64,000 bases of DNA from Aquimarina latercula DSM 2041 (GCF_000430645.1 NZ_AUMK01000021.1:1-64000), one strand, 5' to 3'; shown: positions 36,219 to 46,003, numbered from the stretch's first letter. The notes: generated by a model from the letters alone, not told the origin. Made by a program: numbers and translations.

Positions 36219-38087
36219 ATGAGTGGACATAAAGAAGGAATTAATGCAGCACAACAATTGATAGAAGCTCGTGCTAAAAGAATTGAGGAGATTAATCGTA
36301 ATTGGGCTGATTATGCGAATCAAACTACTTTTGCTACCAATGAAGCTGAAGAAGGCCTACTTGACGCATACTTTGCAAAAAGAAAAATAGAAAAGAGTAG
36401 AACTGAGAATGTAGGATCTCCTTCTGAACTTTATAAATTTAGAAGTAGAATGACAATTGTTTCTGATGAAAATTATAATAGAATAGTTACAGCAATAACT
36501 AATAATTATAATGAAAATTTAGAAAGTCAAGATTTATATACTACAGAAGAACTTGTAGCTTCAGTACTTGAAAATGGTGAGTACCCAAAAGATACAGAAC
36601 TTTCGGTTCCAGTGATGACAATAGAAGAAACAGAAGAGTTTATAGAAATTAAAAGTGGTGTTTTAGGTAGAGATGCTTATATTTTTGTAAAAGGGTTTGC
36701 TTTAAAAGATAAAGAAGCAACTATAGAAATTTTTGAAAGGAGCCCATTTTTATTAATGGAGGATGAAATTCCACTTACAGTTATTCAGTATGATACTATA
36801 GAAGCAGAAGAACCAAATGAGAATACAAATAAAACCGAACTAAAAGCTATTTTTAACGATCGAGGAGAAGCTGTTGTAAAAATTAAATTTCGTCCCAAAG
36901 TAGAAGATCCAGATACGATCTACAGTGAATGGAAAGAAAAATTTACACCTAAAGAACCTATTAGTCTCCCTCCTCCTTCTGTAGAAGAAATGCAACTAAT
37001 TACTCCGTCTGTTCCACTAACTTTTGGATCAGATGTGCCACAAATTGGGTCAGAGGTATCTACTAATCCAGAGGATTATCCTCTACCCTCTAATCAAAAG
37101 CCGGAATTACCCCCGGTAATAGATTTTTTGTGGTTAAAAGTAAAAGTAAGTGGAGATAAACAGGATTATGATGAGGAGTTTTTAAATGAAAATAACGATT
37201 CATATTTTAAGCTTAAGGTTTGTAATTGCGGGAAAAAATATGATGGACAGTTTAGATGCACAAGATATGGTAGAACGGTTAAAGTATATGGACCAATATA
37301 TAACGGTAGTTACAAATTAAAAGATTATGCTAAATGGAACGAAATAATTTCAAAAGGAATAGTTACTAGTATGGAAAAAGATATATTTATAATTATGTCT
37401 CCAAACGAAGGTAATCTTGATTCGGTCCAATCATATGATAGTGAAATAGTTACTGCTGGCGCAATGCAAAAAACAATTAATCCTACTGGACAAGGAGAGT
37501 TCCCTATTCAGGTAGCAGAATTTAAAAATTCTAACGCTGAGAAATATGTTTGTCTTTTTGAAAGTTGCGGTTGGACAGTAGAGAATAATACTATGTTCTA
37601 TAAAGATCCGGATGATCCTAATGCTCAAAAAATTACAGGTAGCGATTTAAAGCGTAAAATAAGGGAGGGCTTTGATGCCTCTACTTTCGGTTCCAGAATA
37701 AAATGTAAGCCACTAGAACCTATAGTTAATGCAGTAAATGATAATGATTTTCAAGTAAAACAAATAGAAGATTTTATCTCAAGATTAAGAGATAGGGTTT
37801 TGCCAATTGTACCTAGAGGTTATTCTCATACATTAGGTGATTTTTTAATATCACGATTAGGAAGAGCGACCGCTTTAGATCATCATATAAATAGACCTGC
37901 ATATGTTAGAAATGATCTTGGAGATTCCTTGAATAATTTTTTCGCAAGGAATCCTAATGTGTCTGAGAATCCATTAAATTGGGGAGATAATCATCAGACT
38001 TATGAAACTGCAATTTTAGAAGATTATGGAGTAACAAGAAGAGGTACAGATATGGCTGAAAGATTTAACAAAATGAGAAATAGGTAA
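36219..38087 (+). CDS. T6SS effector: shared N-terminal module, predicted lysozyme-like C-terminus
   Basis: 622 aa. Residues 1-58 and about 125-325 match the corresponding parts of the gene at 33812 (EARAKRIEEINRNWADYANQ; SPFLLMEDEIPLT; LPPPSVEEMQLITP), but LysM is replaced by an unrelated 65-residue segment and the C-terminus is different. That C-terminus (about 375-622) has SPNEGNLDSVQSYDSEIVTAGAMQ with Glu397, a pattern found in lysozyme-like muramidases, then GEFPIQVAEFK and FESCGWTV. A Cys-rich patch VCNCGKKYDGQFRC precedes it. Peptidoglycan glycan strands are the likely target. Its last base is shared with the start of a lipoprotein gene. Confidence 0.8.
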   Translation: MSGHKEGINAAQQLIEARAKRIEEINRNWADYANQTTFATNEAEEGLLDAYFAKRKIEKSRTENVGSPSELYKFRSRMTIVSDENYNRIVTAITNNYNENLESQDLYTTEELVASVLENGEYPKDTELSVPVMTIEETEEFIEIKSGVLGRDAYIFVKGFALKDKEATIEIFERSPFLLMEDEIPLTVIQYDTIEAEEPNENTNKTELKAIFNDRGEAVVKIKFRPKVEDPDTIYSEWKEKFTPKEPISLPPPSVEEMQLITPSVPLTFGSDVPQIGSEVSTNPEDYPLPSNQKPELPPVIDFLWLKVKVSGDKQDYDEEFLNENNDSYFKLKVCNCGKKYDGQFRCTRYGRTVKVYGPIYNGSYKLKDYAKWNEIISKGIVTSMEKDIFIIMSPNEGNLDSVQSYDSEIVTAGAMQKTINPTGQGEFPIQVAEFKNSNAEKYVCLFESCGWTVENNTMFYKDPDDPNAQKITGSDLKRKIREGFDASTFGSRIKCKPLEPIVNAVNDNDFQVKQIEDFISRLRDRVLPIVPRGYSHTLGDFLISRLGRATALDHHINRPAYVRNDLGDSLNNFFARNPNVSENPLNWGDNHQTYETAILEDYGVTRRGTDMAERFNKMRNR

Positions 38088-39025
38088 TGATTACTATGAA
38101 TAATGTTTATAAGCCCTTTGTGATTGTTTTGATTTTGTTAGTTAGTTCATTTTTTAATTGTGCTAGTACAAATAGTTATGAAACCACTTCTAGTTCAGTT
38201 TTGAAAGGTAATCAGTATACTTTATCCTGTGAAACTAATAGGTTGTCAACAATTTTAATTCAGAAAGAAATTATAGGAGATGAATTAATTTTGAAACTGA
38301 TTATAAAAAGAAAAAATAAAATTGTTGTTAAAAAAAATATAGAAATTAACAGAAGTACTTTTGGTTATGATTCCTTACCAGACATTGATCTTGAATGCTC
38401 TAGTGGTGGATTTAATATAAATTATACTTTTAGTTTTGGTAATGAGTATATATTATTTAATCATTTTATTGGGGAGGAAGACGCTGATAATTTTTATCTG
38501 AAAAAAATAGTGTTTTATGGGAGTAGTAGAAATTCTTTTAGCTTTGAAGGTTCTAAGGTACTAAAAACAATATCAATAAATAACTATGAAATACATACGT
38601 TAGCTTCATTAGAATTAAAACCAATTTATTTTAAAGATAATTTACAGACAGTAAATGAGCTAGTATTAAAACCACTTGTAGATAGTCTAAGAGAACGATC
38701 TTATTTTGATATTATTGGAAATGAAAAATTATTAACCATTATTACTCGAGAAATCCCTGTTTCAAAAAGCAATTTATTAAGTTATAATCAAATAGAGGGC
38801 AATTTAAAAAGGAGAGAACTTTATTCAGAAACAATCTTTTTATCAAAAATTGTTTTACAGAACCATGAAAACTCTCAGTCTTATTTGAATATGGGAGATG
38901 CATATTGGAGCTTAAGAAATGAAGAAGATGCAAGAAAGTCTTATGCTAAATATATAGAGTTAATAAATAGTAAAGAACAAAAAACTCAAATTCCCAAGTA
39001 CATTCGAAATAGATTAAATAATTAA
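38087..39025 (+). CDS. lipoprotein with C-terminal TPR, candidate immunity protein
   Basis: 312 aa. A lipoprotein signal ends at SSFFNC (Cys about 22). The mature protein has a beta-rich region and, near the C-terminus, one or two TPR-like helical pairs (SYLNMGDAYWSLRNEEDARKS with a YAKYIEL follow-up). The start is the TAATG overlap with the effector stop; ATG 38096 is an alternative. As with the previous pair, an envelope-located lipoprotein joined to a peptidoglycan-directed effector is most simply its immunity protein. It is larger than usual, and the TPR could instead serve a structural role. Confidence 0.55.
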   Translation: MITMNNVYKPFVIVLILLVSSFFNCASTNSYETTSSSVLKGNQYTLSCETNRLSTILIQKEIIGDELILKLIIKRKNKIVVKKNIEINRSTFGYDSLPDIDLECSSGGFNINYTFSFGNEYILFNHFIGEEDADNFYLKKIVFYGSSRNSFSFEGSKVLKTISINNYEIHTLASLELKPIYFKDNLQTVNELVLKPLVDSLRERSYFDIIGNEKLLTIITREIPVSKSNLLSYNQIEGNLKRRELYSETIFLSKIVLQNHENSQSYLNMGDAYWSLRNEEDARKSYAKYIELINSKEQKTQIPKYIRNRLNN

Positions 39026-39123
39026 TTCAAAATTTGATTTCGAAATTAAACTCATATAGTTTTCGAATTATCTATTTGATAGTGTTTGATTATAATTTTT
39101 GAGTGTTATATTAATAAAAACTC

Positions 39124-39138
39124 AGTGGTTTTCAGGGG
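39124..39138 (+). promoter_or_regulatory. shared motif upstream of the LRR gene
   Basis: AGTGGTTTTCAGGGG, the same 15 bases as at 27903-27917 upstream of vgrG. It lies 106 bases before the ATG at 39244. Confidence 0.45.
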
Positions 39139-39243
39139 GTGTTTTCTATGGAAATCATGGATGTGTACTATCATTTTATAATCTACTTTTGGTTAATATA
39201 GATGGATCACACAATTCTTCTAAAACTCATAAAACCAAAACCA

Positions 39244-40557
39244 ATGAAGGGCTTATTAACCTATAAAAACCTGCTTCTTGTTGTATGCAGTTTGATCGTA
39301 TTTTCTTGTTCTAAAGAAATAGATGGGTCAGATGTTATTTTACTTAATAGTGAAAAAGATATAATAGAATTTACATTTCTCTCATCAGATAATGAAGAAC
39401 TAGAGATTGATGTTAACGCTCGTATAGATCAAAACGATAAGTTGATATCTGTAGTATTACCATATGGTACTCCAATTAGTGCATTGAAACCAAGTATTAA
39501 AATTTCAGAATCAGCATCCATTATTCAAGGCACGGATATTTTCGTAGATTTTTCTGAACCTTTAAATTATAGTGTGATGGCAGAAGATGGCACTTCTTCT
39601 GATTATACGGTGAGAGTGCGCGTTGTTGCCAGTACAGATCAAGAAATTTTGCTTACTATTTTTAATCAAAACCCTGACAATACATTAGGTTGGGATATCA
39701 CTAATGATGACGTTTCCACTTGGGAAGGTGTTGTGGTTATAGATGAGAAGATAATAGGGTTAGAGTTAGATGAAAAAGGGCTTACCATATTACCGCCAGA
39801 AATCTGTGATTTGTTTTATCTTAAAACATTATCGTTAGAAGGCAATATGATTTCAGAAATACCAAGGCAGATTGAAGATTTGTCTAATAACTTACGAGTA
39901 TTAAATCTCGGTGGAAATCAGATAGAAATAATTCCAGGAGAATTTTTTAGTCTAGAAAAACTAACCGATCTAAGAATGTATACCAATATGTTAGTAGATA
40001 TACCTTCTGATATTAATAAACTTACAGAACTGAGATATTTGAGTTTGTCTAATAATGCTTTACAAACACTGCCTTCAGAACTGTTTGAACTCTCGGAATT
40101 AAATACATTATTCATTAATAATATCGAATTATTAGAGGTGCCACAAGAAATAACAAACCTATCTAAATTAACTAGTTTAGGAATCTCCTCCAATCAATTA
40201 GGATCCGTACCAGATCATGTTTTAGAAATAGAGACATTAACTAGATTAGATATTTACAATGCAGGTATAAGTACTATTCCTGCAGGAATTACAAAACTAT
40301 CCAATCTAAGAAGACTTCAGTTATCTGGAAATAATTTAGTTGAAATTAATGAGAACGTAGGGGATTTATTTCTTTTAGAAAACCTGTTGTTAAAAACGAA
40401 TATGATAGAAGAAATACCTGTTAAACTTAGTAATTTGATAAATTTACAAGTATTGGATATTTCGGAAAATAACATTGTTTCTATGCCAAATGCTGTATGT
40501 GATTTAGTAAATACAGGGACTGAAATTGTAATTGATGCTGGTGTAGGATGTATGTAA
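39244..40557 (+). CDS. leucine-rich-repeat lipoprotein
   Basis: From ATG 39244 the protein is 437 aa with a lipobox (VCSLIVFSC, Cys about 21). I prefer this to the in-frame ATG at 39202, which would put 14 polar residues before the signal peptide. After an Ig-like domain with a DUF5018-like pattern (about 30-125, SSDNEELEIDVNARID) come about ten leucine-rich repeats (about 170-425: LxxLxLxxNxLxxLPxxL, for example LRVLNLGGNQIEIIP). Such proteins bind partners at the cell surface. The shared promoter motif ties it to the vgrG island; it might be an accessory or target-recognition protein, but that is a guess. Confidence 0.85.
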   Translation: MKGLLTYKNLLLVVCSLIVFSCSKEIDGSDVILLNSEKDIIEFTFLSSDNEELEIDVNARIDQNDKLISVVLPYGTPISALKPSIKISESASIIQGTDIFVDFSEPLNYSVMAEDGTSSDYTVRVRVVASTDQEILLTIFNQNPDNTLGWDITNDDVSTWEGVVVIDEKIIGLELDEKGLTILPPEICDLFYLKTLSLEGNMISEIPRQIEDLSNNLRVLNLGGNQIEIIPGEFFSLEKLTDLRMYTNMLVDIPSDINKLTELRYLSLSNNALQTLPSELFELSELNTLFINNIELLEVPQEITNLSKLTSLGISSNQLGSVPDHVLEIETLTRLDIYNAGISTIPAGITKLSNLRRLQLSGNNLVEINENVGDLFLLENLLLKTNMIEEIPVKLSNLINLQVLDISENNIVSMPNAVCDLVNTGTEIVIDAGVGCM

Positions 40558-40576
40558 AAGGTTTAGAGATTAATCT

Positions 40577-41230
40577 TTAATCAACTAAACCTAATTTAAT
40601 AGCGTGCTTAGCTAGTCCAACTACATTTTTTACATTCAACTTAGAAATCAAACTTGTACGATATCCCTCAATCGTATATTTACTTAAAAATAATTGATCC
40701 GCAATTTCTTGAGTAGTATATTCTTTTGCGATAAGCTGTAATATCTCTTTCTCACGCTTACTGAGATTTATTTCGTTATGCTGCTTTTGCTCAAAAATAC
40801 TTTTTGTGTAAGCTTCTTTGATACTGTTTGAAAAATAATTAGAACCTTTTAAAATGGTTTCAATTGCTTTAAGAAGCTCTTCTTTTTTAGCATTTTTTGG
40901 GATATATCCATTAACCGATGCCTGTGTTAATTCATAAATTTTCTGAGGTTCAGATAACATACTAACAATAAGAGTTTTAATAGTGGGATGGTTTTCTTTG
41001 ATATAATGATTTAATGCTACCCCATCCATTTTTGGCATATTAATATCTAATATTGCTAAATCAATTTGATCAGTAGTATTAATATCTATATACTTCTTAA
41101 GATCCAAACCGTTACTAGCAGTATACACAATTTCATAATCAGATTCGTGTGATATGATGCTTAAGAGACCATCTAAGAACATTTTATGATCATCAGCTAC
41201 TACTAGTTTATATGTATTACTTTTTGTCAT
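40577..41230 (-). CDS. LuxR/NarL-family response regulator
   Basis: 217 aa. Receiver domain (1-125) with acidic pair VADDHKMF, phosphoacceptor Asp in LAILDINMPKMDG, and the conserved Lys region PKNAKKEELL. C-terminal LuxR helix-turn-helix (about 150-215): LSKREKEILQLIAKEYTTQEIADQLF, KYTIEGYRTSLISKLNV. The start codon lies inside the 3' end of the histidine kinase gene (14 bases overlap), so the two form one system. Target genes are unknown; the motif at 27903 and 39124 is a candidate binding site. Confidence 0.93.
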   Translation of the reverse strand: MTKSNTYKLVVADDHKMFLDGLLSIISHESDYEIVYTASNGLDLKKYIDINTTDQIDLAILDINMPKMDGVALNHYIKENHPTIKTLIVSMLSEPQKIYELTQASVNGYIPKNAKKEELLKAIETILKGSNYFSNSIKEAYTKSIFEQKQHNEINLSKREKEILQLIAKEYTTQEIADQLFLSKYTIEGYRTSLISKLNVKNVVGLAKHAIKLGLVD

Positions 41231-43130
41231 TTAGTACAATGGGTATTTCAATCCGTATAGCCGTTCCACGATTAATAGCAGAATCAATGTCGATTTTTGC
41301 TTTTAATAACGTTAAGCGCTTTTTTATATTTTGTAAACCAATACCATTTGTTTCCTTTTTAGAATCAAAACCAATACCATCATCCTCAAAAATAATTTCT
41401 ATAGAATCATTATATGCATTAAGACATATTTCAATGACTCTTGCTTTAGCATGTTTAAGAGCATTGGTCATTAGTTCTTGTATAATTCTAAAAATTTCTA
41501 CTTTTTGATTATCATTAATTGTATTAATTTTCTCTATTGGATGTGGTATAAATGTAATGTCTGGATCTGTAACTTTTTCTATAGTATCGATGTATTCTCG
41601 TATATAATTGGCAAATGCAGTTTGATTAATTTTTTTTGGTATCAAATTATGAGAAATCTCTCGAACTTGTTGATATGTATTATCTAATTGATCGATAATC
41701 GTAGCTTGTGTTTTTTTATCTTTTTCGATGTTAATCATCTGTAATTTTATAGCTGCTATATTTCCTCCAATGCTATCGTGCAGTTCTCTTGCAATTCTAT
41801 TTCGTTCTTCGTTTTGAGCGATTACATAGGTGTTTGCCAGTTTTAATTCTTGCTCATTTAGAAAAGAAGCAGTTTTCTGGCGATTGATTTCTTCTTTCTG
41901 AGCATTATATTTTGTTTTTACTTGTAGTTTTTGATAATATACTAGAAGTAAACCAATAATTGGGATTAGAACAATGATAAAACCAATAATATAAAACCGT
42001 CTTAATAAACGTTGTCGTTTTATTTCTGCTTCGCTAGAGAGTTGATCTTCTTTTAAAAGTAAAATTTCCTTTTCTTTAGTTGCAGTTTCATATTTTACTT
42101 CTAATTCAGTTATTGTCTTTTTTTGTCTACTATCACTAATAGAATCTTTTAAAGTATGAAAATTGTTTAAAGCTAGATTTGCGGATCTATAATCATCAAT
42201 TGAAGTGTAAATATTCGTTAGGTTTTCATAAATGTTTTTTTGTATTTCTAAATTTGAGATCAGCTTTGCTGGAGCCAAGCTATTATTTAGTAGGTTAATA
42301 GCTTCCTGCGGTTTTCCCAGTGCAGCTATAGCTTTAGATTTGTGGACTATGGCATTGATACTTTTGTCTTTAAAACCATGAAGATCAGCAATCTTTTTAC
42401 TATCATTAAAATATGCTAAAGCTTCTTCATATTTCTTATTTTCGTGTAAAACATCTCCAATATTTAAAGCTAACGTAGCAGAGGCCTTTGGAGAGGTGTT
42501 AGGAGGAATCATTTCATAAGCTTTGAGAAAGAATTTTTCTGCATTGTCATAATCTTTTTTTCTAAAATATACAGCTCCTATATTTATGTAATTAGATGAA
42601 ATGATTTTTTTATCTGTAGTGGCTGCATTACTTTCTTCAAAAAACTGAATAGATTTATCATAGTTTTCATTATTAGCGTTTAAAATTCCAAAATCAGATT
42701 TGACTTTAGTAATCATTTCTATATAATCAATTTCTTCAGAAATCTTAAGACTTCTATATAACATTTCTATAGCTTCATCCATGTTACCGCTTCGTCTAAA
42801 ACTGGAACCTAATAATCTATATGCTTGTGCTAAATGTTTTTTATTTCTTAAGTGGATTAAGGAGGCTCTTGTGTAATACATAGATGAATCCACAACACCT
42901 ATGGAATTGAAGTAGCTTCCTAGATAAAGTTTGGCTTTAGATTTTATGGAATCTTGTTGTTCTTTATCTCTAGAAATTTTGGATAAAACGCTATAAGAAT
43001 AATTAGGATTAGCGTCTAAAGAATCAATAGCACTATCTAATTGTATACTAATCGATTCTTGCCCAATACAAAGAAAAGAATAGCATAATGTTATGCATAT
43101 AAGTATTTTTCTAATAGATATTATGTCCAT
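41217..43130 (-). CDS. TPR-containing sensor histidine kinase (HisKA_3 type)
   Basis: 637 aa. A signal/anchor helix (about 8-25), then a periplasmic TPR array (about 70-330, for example ALLHENKKYEEALAYFNDSK-type repeats), a transmembrane helix (about 377-397), then a HisKA_3 dimerisation domain with the phosphorylated His in RIARELHDSIGGNIAAIK, and the ATPase domain with QELMTNALKHAKA (N box), FEDDGIGFD (G1) and NGIGLQNIKKRL (G2). The partner is the LuxR regulator downstream. Stimulus unknown. This layout is common in Flavobacteriia. Confidence 0.93.
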   Translation of the reverse strand: MDIISIRKILICITLCYSFLCIGQESISIQLDSAIDSLDANPNYSYSVLSKISRDKEQQDSIKSKAKLYLGSYFNSIGVVDSSMYYTRASLIHLRNKKHLAQAYRLLGSSFRRSGNMDEAIEMLYRSLKISEEIDYIEMITKVKSDFGILNANNENYDKSIQFFEESNAATTDKKIISSNYINIGAVYFRKKDYDNAEKFFLKAYEMIPPNTSPKASATLALNIGDVLHENKKYEEALAYFNDSKKIADLHGFKDKSINAIVHKSKAIAALGKPQEAINLLNNSLAPAKLISNLEIQKNIYENLTNIYTSIDDYRSANLALNNFHTLKDSISDSRQKKTITELEVKYETATKEKEILLLKEDQLSSEAEIKRQRLLRRFYIIGFIIVLIPIIGLLLVYYQKLQVKTKYNAQKEEINRQKTASFLNEQELKLANTYVIAQNEERNRIARELHDSIGGNIAAIKLQMINIEKDKKTQATIIDQLDNTYQQVREISHNLIPKKINQTAFANYIREYIDTIEKVTDPDITFIPHPIEKINTINDNQKVEIFRIIQELMTNALKHAKARVIEICLNAYNDSIEIIFEDDGIGFDSKKETNGIGLQNIKKRLTLLKAKIDIDSAINRGTAIRIEIPIVLNDKK

Positions 43131-43427
43131 TACATTTGTGTAAAATAAATTGGTCTATCCACGAAAATAAAGATTTCAGTGTAAAGTGTTATTAAAGATA
43201 AGTGTATTTAAGAAATACTACTTATAATCATCAAAAAGTTATTGAGTTTTATGAGAAGATGTTAATAGATTTATAATGGGTTTGATTTTATGTTTTTTTA
43301 ATATTTGTAAGCTTTAAAATTTAATGGAAAAAAAAGTAAAAGACTTACTGTTTTTCTTCTTAGAATGGGCTTTGAGTCGTATCTTTATAGAGTAATTAGA
43401 ATAGCATTCTTTCTCTAAAAATTTTCT

Positions 43428-44729
43428 ATGGAAAACCTTGATGCAGCAAGACTCCAGATGGCATTTACCTTAATATTTCATATTGTTTTTGCATGTATTG
43501 GAATGGTAATGCCTTTTTTTATGGTGGTGTCACATTATAAGTGGTTAAAAACTAAAGATCAAATTTATTTAACGCTAACAAAAGCTTGGCAAAAAGGAGT
43601 GGCAATTTTTTTTGTTACTGGTGCAGTTTCGGGGACTGCTTTGTCTTTTGAATTAGGTTTATTATGGCCAGAATTCATGAAACATGCGGGTCCTATTATA
43701 GGAATGCCTTTTTCACTAGAAGGGGCAGCTTTTTTTGTAGAAGCAATAGCGCTAGGATTTTATCTATATGGTTGGAATAAATTACCAGAAAAATTTCATT
43801 GGTTTACTGGTGTTATAATTGGATTATCCGGAGTCGCTTCTGGAATTTTGGTTGTAGCAGCTAATGGATGGATGAATTCTCCTAGTGGATTTGATTATAT
43901 AGATGGTCAGTTTTTAAATATTGATCCAGTACAAGCGATGCTAAATCCGGCTTGGTTTACCCAGGCATTACATATGACATTAGCTGCTTTTACAGCAACT
44001 GGTTTTGCTGTAGCAGGAATTCATGCGTATCAAGTATATAAAGGAAGAAAGGTAGCACTGCATACCAAAGCTTTTAAAATTGCATTAACATTCGGAGCGA
44101 TTGCTGCGATATTACAACCAATTAGTGGAGATATATCTGCAAAAGATATTGCGGAGAGACAACCGGTGAAATTAGCGGCAATGGAAGCACACTACAATAC
44201 AGAAAAAGGTGCTCCATTATATCTGGGCGGTATCGTTGATGCAGATACCCAAGAAGTAAAATATAAAATTGCTATTCCTGGGATGCTATCCTTTCTAGCG
44301 TTTGGAGATTTTGATGCTGAGGTTAAAGGGTTGAATGATTTTCCAGAGGATGAACGTCCGAATGTTCCTATAGTGCATTATGCTTTTCAGACAATGGTTA
44401 GTATTGGTGGAATATTAATGCTTGCTGGACTGTTATATTTTATTTCTTTAAAAAAGAAAAGATGGTTGAATAATAATAAATATTGGATACTCTTTGTTTT
44501 GTTAGCTCCTCTTGGTTTTATAGCCTTAGAGGCTGGATGGATTGTAACGGAAGTAGGAAGACAACCTTGGATTATTCATAAAATAATGAGAACTAAAGAT
44601 GCGGTGACTCCAATGCCAGGAATCGTTTTTAGTTTCTACACATATATAGTAGTATATCTAGCACTATCTGTTGCCGTTACTTGGTTGATGATTCGCCAAA
44701 TTAAAGTTCTTAATGCCAAAAATGATTAG
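43428..44729 (+). CDS. cydA: cytochrome bd ubiquinol/menaquinol oxidase subunit I
   Basis: Catalytic subunit of the high-affinity cytochrome bd oxidase, which oxidises quinol and reduces O2 in the inner membrane. 433 aa with nine or so transmembrane helices. The haem b595 ligand corresponds to His18 (LIFHIVFACIG), the QALHMTLAAF helix carries another axial ligand, and EAGWIVTEVGRQPW is the family signature near residue 365. The Q loop is short, as usual outside Enterobacteria. cydB follows three bases after the stop. No cydC/D genes are in view. Confidence 0.95.
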   Translation: MENLDAARLQMAFTLIFHIVFACIGMVMPFFMVVSHYKWLKTKDQIYLTLTKAWQKGVAIFFVTGAVSGTALSFELGLLWPEFMKHAGPIIGMPFSLEGAAFFVEAIALGFYLYGWNKLPEKFHWFTGVIIGLSGVASGILVVAANGWMNSPSGFDYIDGQFLNIDPVQAMLNPAWFTQALHMTLAAFTATGFAVAGIHAYQVYKGRKVALHTKAFKIALTFGAIAAILQPISGDISAKDIAERQPVKLAAMEAHYNTEKGAPLYLGGIVDADTQEVKYKIAIPGMLSFLAFGDFDAEVKGLNDFPEDERPNVPIVHYAFQTMVSIGGILMLAGLLYFISLKKKRWLNNNKYWILFVLLAPLGFIALEAGWIVTEVGRQPWIIHKIMRTKDAVTPMPGIVFSFYTYIVVYLALSVAVTWLMIRQIKVLNAKND

Positions 44730-44732
44730 TTT

Positions 44733-45770
44733 ATGTTGTATGTAGTATTATTCTTTTTGATATTTTCTTTGTATTTATATGTGGTTTTAGGAGGTGCAGA
44801 TTATGGAGCAGGGATTGTAGAACTGTTTTCTTCAGAAGAGAATCAAAAAATAACAAAGAAAACAATTTATAGAGTAATGGGGCCTGTTTGGGAAGCAAAT
44901 CATATATGGATTATCATTATGATCGTTATTTTGTGGATTGCTTTTCCTGCATATTACAATATATTGGTAGTTAATCTACATATTCCTCTAACAATAGTGT
45001 TATTAGGAGTTACGCTACGAGGAGTTGCTTTTGTTTTTAGACATTATGATGCGATAATTGATAATTCTCAAAAATTGTATGATGCTATGTTTAAAATATC
45101 GAGTTTGATTACCCCGATATTTTTAGGGATGGTATTTGGTGGATTAATTAGCGGTCAAATTCAGCTTTCCGAAGATGTGAGTAATTTAACTTTTTACGAG
45201 ATTTTTGTAAAACCTTGGTTTAATGCTTTTAGTATTTTAGTGGGATTGTTTTTTGCAGCTTTATGTGCATTCTTATCATCAGTATTGCTTATTGGTGAAT
45301 CTGAAGATGGAAAAGAAAATATTTATATAAGAAAAGCAGCTATAGCGACCATTGTAGTTTTTGTTATGGGTTTGATAACTTTTATATATGGATATGTCGA
45401 TGATTATTTTTTTGTAAAGAATTTTATCACAGATCCTTATGCTATTGTATCCATGATAATTTCGGGAATATTATTAATACCTCTTTGGTTTACTATAAAA
45501 AAGGGTAGGAGAGTGCTAAGCAGACTTTTTGCTGGATTACAGGTTTTTTTAATTTTACTTGCTGCATTAATATCACATTTTCCTAATATTATTATTAGTA
45601 AAGATGGAAGTATAAGCTTATTAGATCAAATAGCTCCTGATAGTGTGATTAATGTACTAGGAATATCATTAATTATTGGTGGAGCGGTTATTCTTCCGGG
45701 TTTATTTCATCTCTTGAAATCGTTTAAAATGATTAAAATTTTAGAACAGAATAAGAACCCTTCTCTATAA
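44733..45770 (+). CDS. cydB: cytochrome bd oxidase subunit II
   Basis: 345 aa with about eight transmembrane helices. The family signature is at the N-terminus (VVLGGADYGAGIVELF) and GPVWEANHIWIIIMIVILW follows, which includes conserved Trp and His residues. It partners CydA, encoded three bases upstream, and has no prosthetic group of its own. A tRNA gene begins 33 bases after the stop. Length and motifs are normal. Confidence 0.94.
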   Translation: MLYVVLFFLIFSLYLYVVLGGADYGAGIVELFSSEENQKITKKTIYRVMGPVWEANHIWIIIMIVILWIAFPAYYNILVVNLHIPLTIVLLGVTLRGVAFVFRHYDAIIDNSQKLYDAMFKISSLITPIFLGMVFGGLISGQIQLSEDVSNLTFYEIFVKPWFNAFSILVGLFFAALCAFLSSVLLIGESEDGKENIYIRKAAIATIVVFVMGLITFIYGYVDDYFFVKNFITDPYAIVSMIISGILLIPLWFTIKKGRRVLSRLFAGLQVFLILLAALISHFPNIIISKDGSISLLDQIAPDSVINVLGISLIIGGAVILPGLFHLLKSFKMIKILEQNKNPSL

Positions 45771-45802
45771 CAAAAGTATTTTTATATTTGTTTCCCAAAT
45801 TT

Positions 45803-45877
45803 CGGGTAGTAGCTTAGTCCGGTTAAAGTGCTGGTCTGGGGGACCAGAGATCGGAGGTTCGAATCCTCTCTACCCGA
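45803..45877 (+). tRNA. tRNA-Pro (anticodon GGG)
   Basis: Acceptor stem CGGGTAG/CTACCCG, anticodon stem CTGGT/ACCAG around the loop CTGGGGG (anticodon GGG), T arm GGAGGTTCGAATCCTC with the GTTCGAAT loop. Discriminator base A; CCA is not encoded. 75 bases. Decodes CCC and CCU. Confidence 0.97.
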
Positions 45878-45883
45878 CAAAAG

Positions 45884-45913
45884 AAAATCCAATCATTACT
45901 GATTGGATTTTTT
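45884..45913 (+). terminator. terminator after tRNA-Pro
   Basis: AAAATCCAATCA pairs exactly with TGATTGGATTTT over TTAC; more T follow. Begins seven bases after the tRNA. Confidence 0.85.
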
Positions 45914-46003
45914 ATCTCTTCTTTTATAAAAGATCATTAAAACAGAATACGTAGAAACTATAATATAAGATCAATTTATATTAGAATAAGTTTGAACATA
46001 TGA

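Noticed and set aside
43131..43427. Known RNA element upstream of cydA
   Set aside because: No stable stem or recognised motif is present in these 297 bases; it is simply AT-rich.
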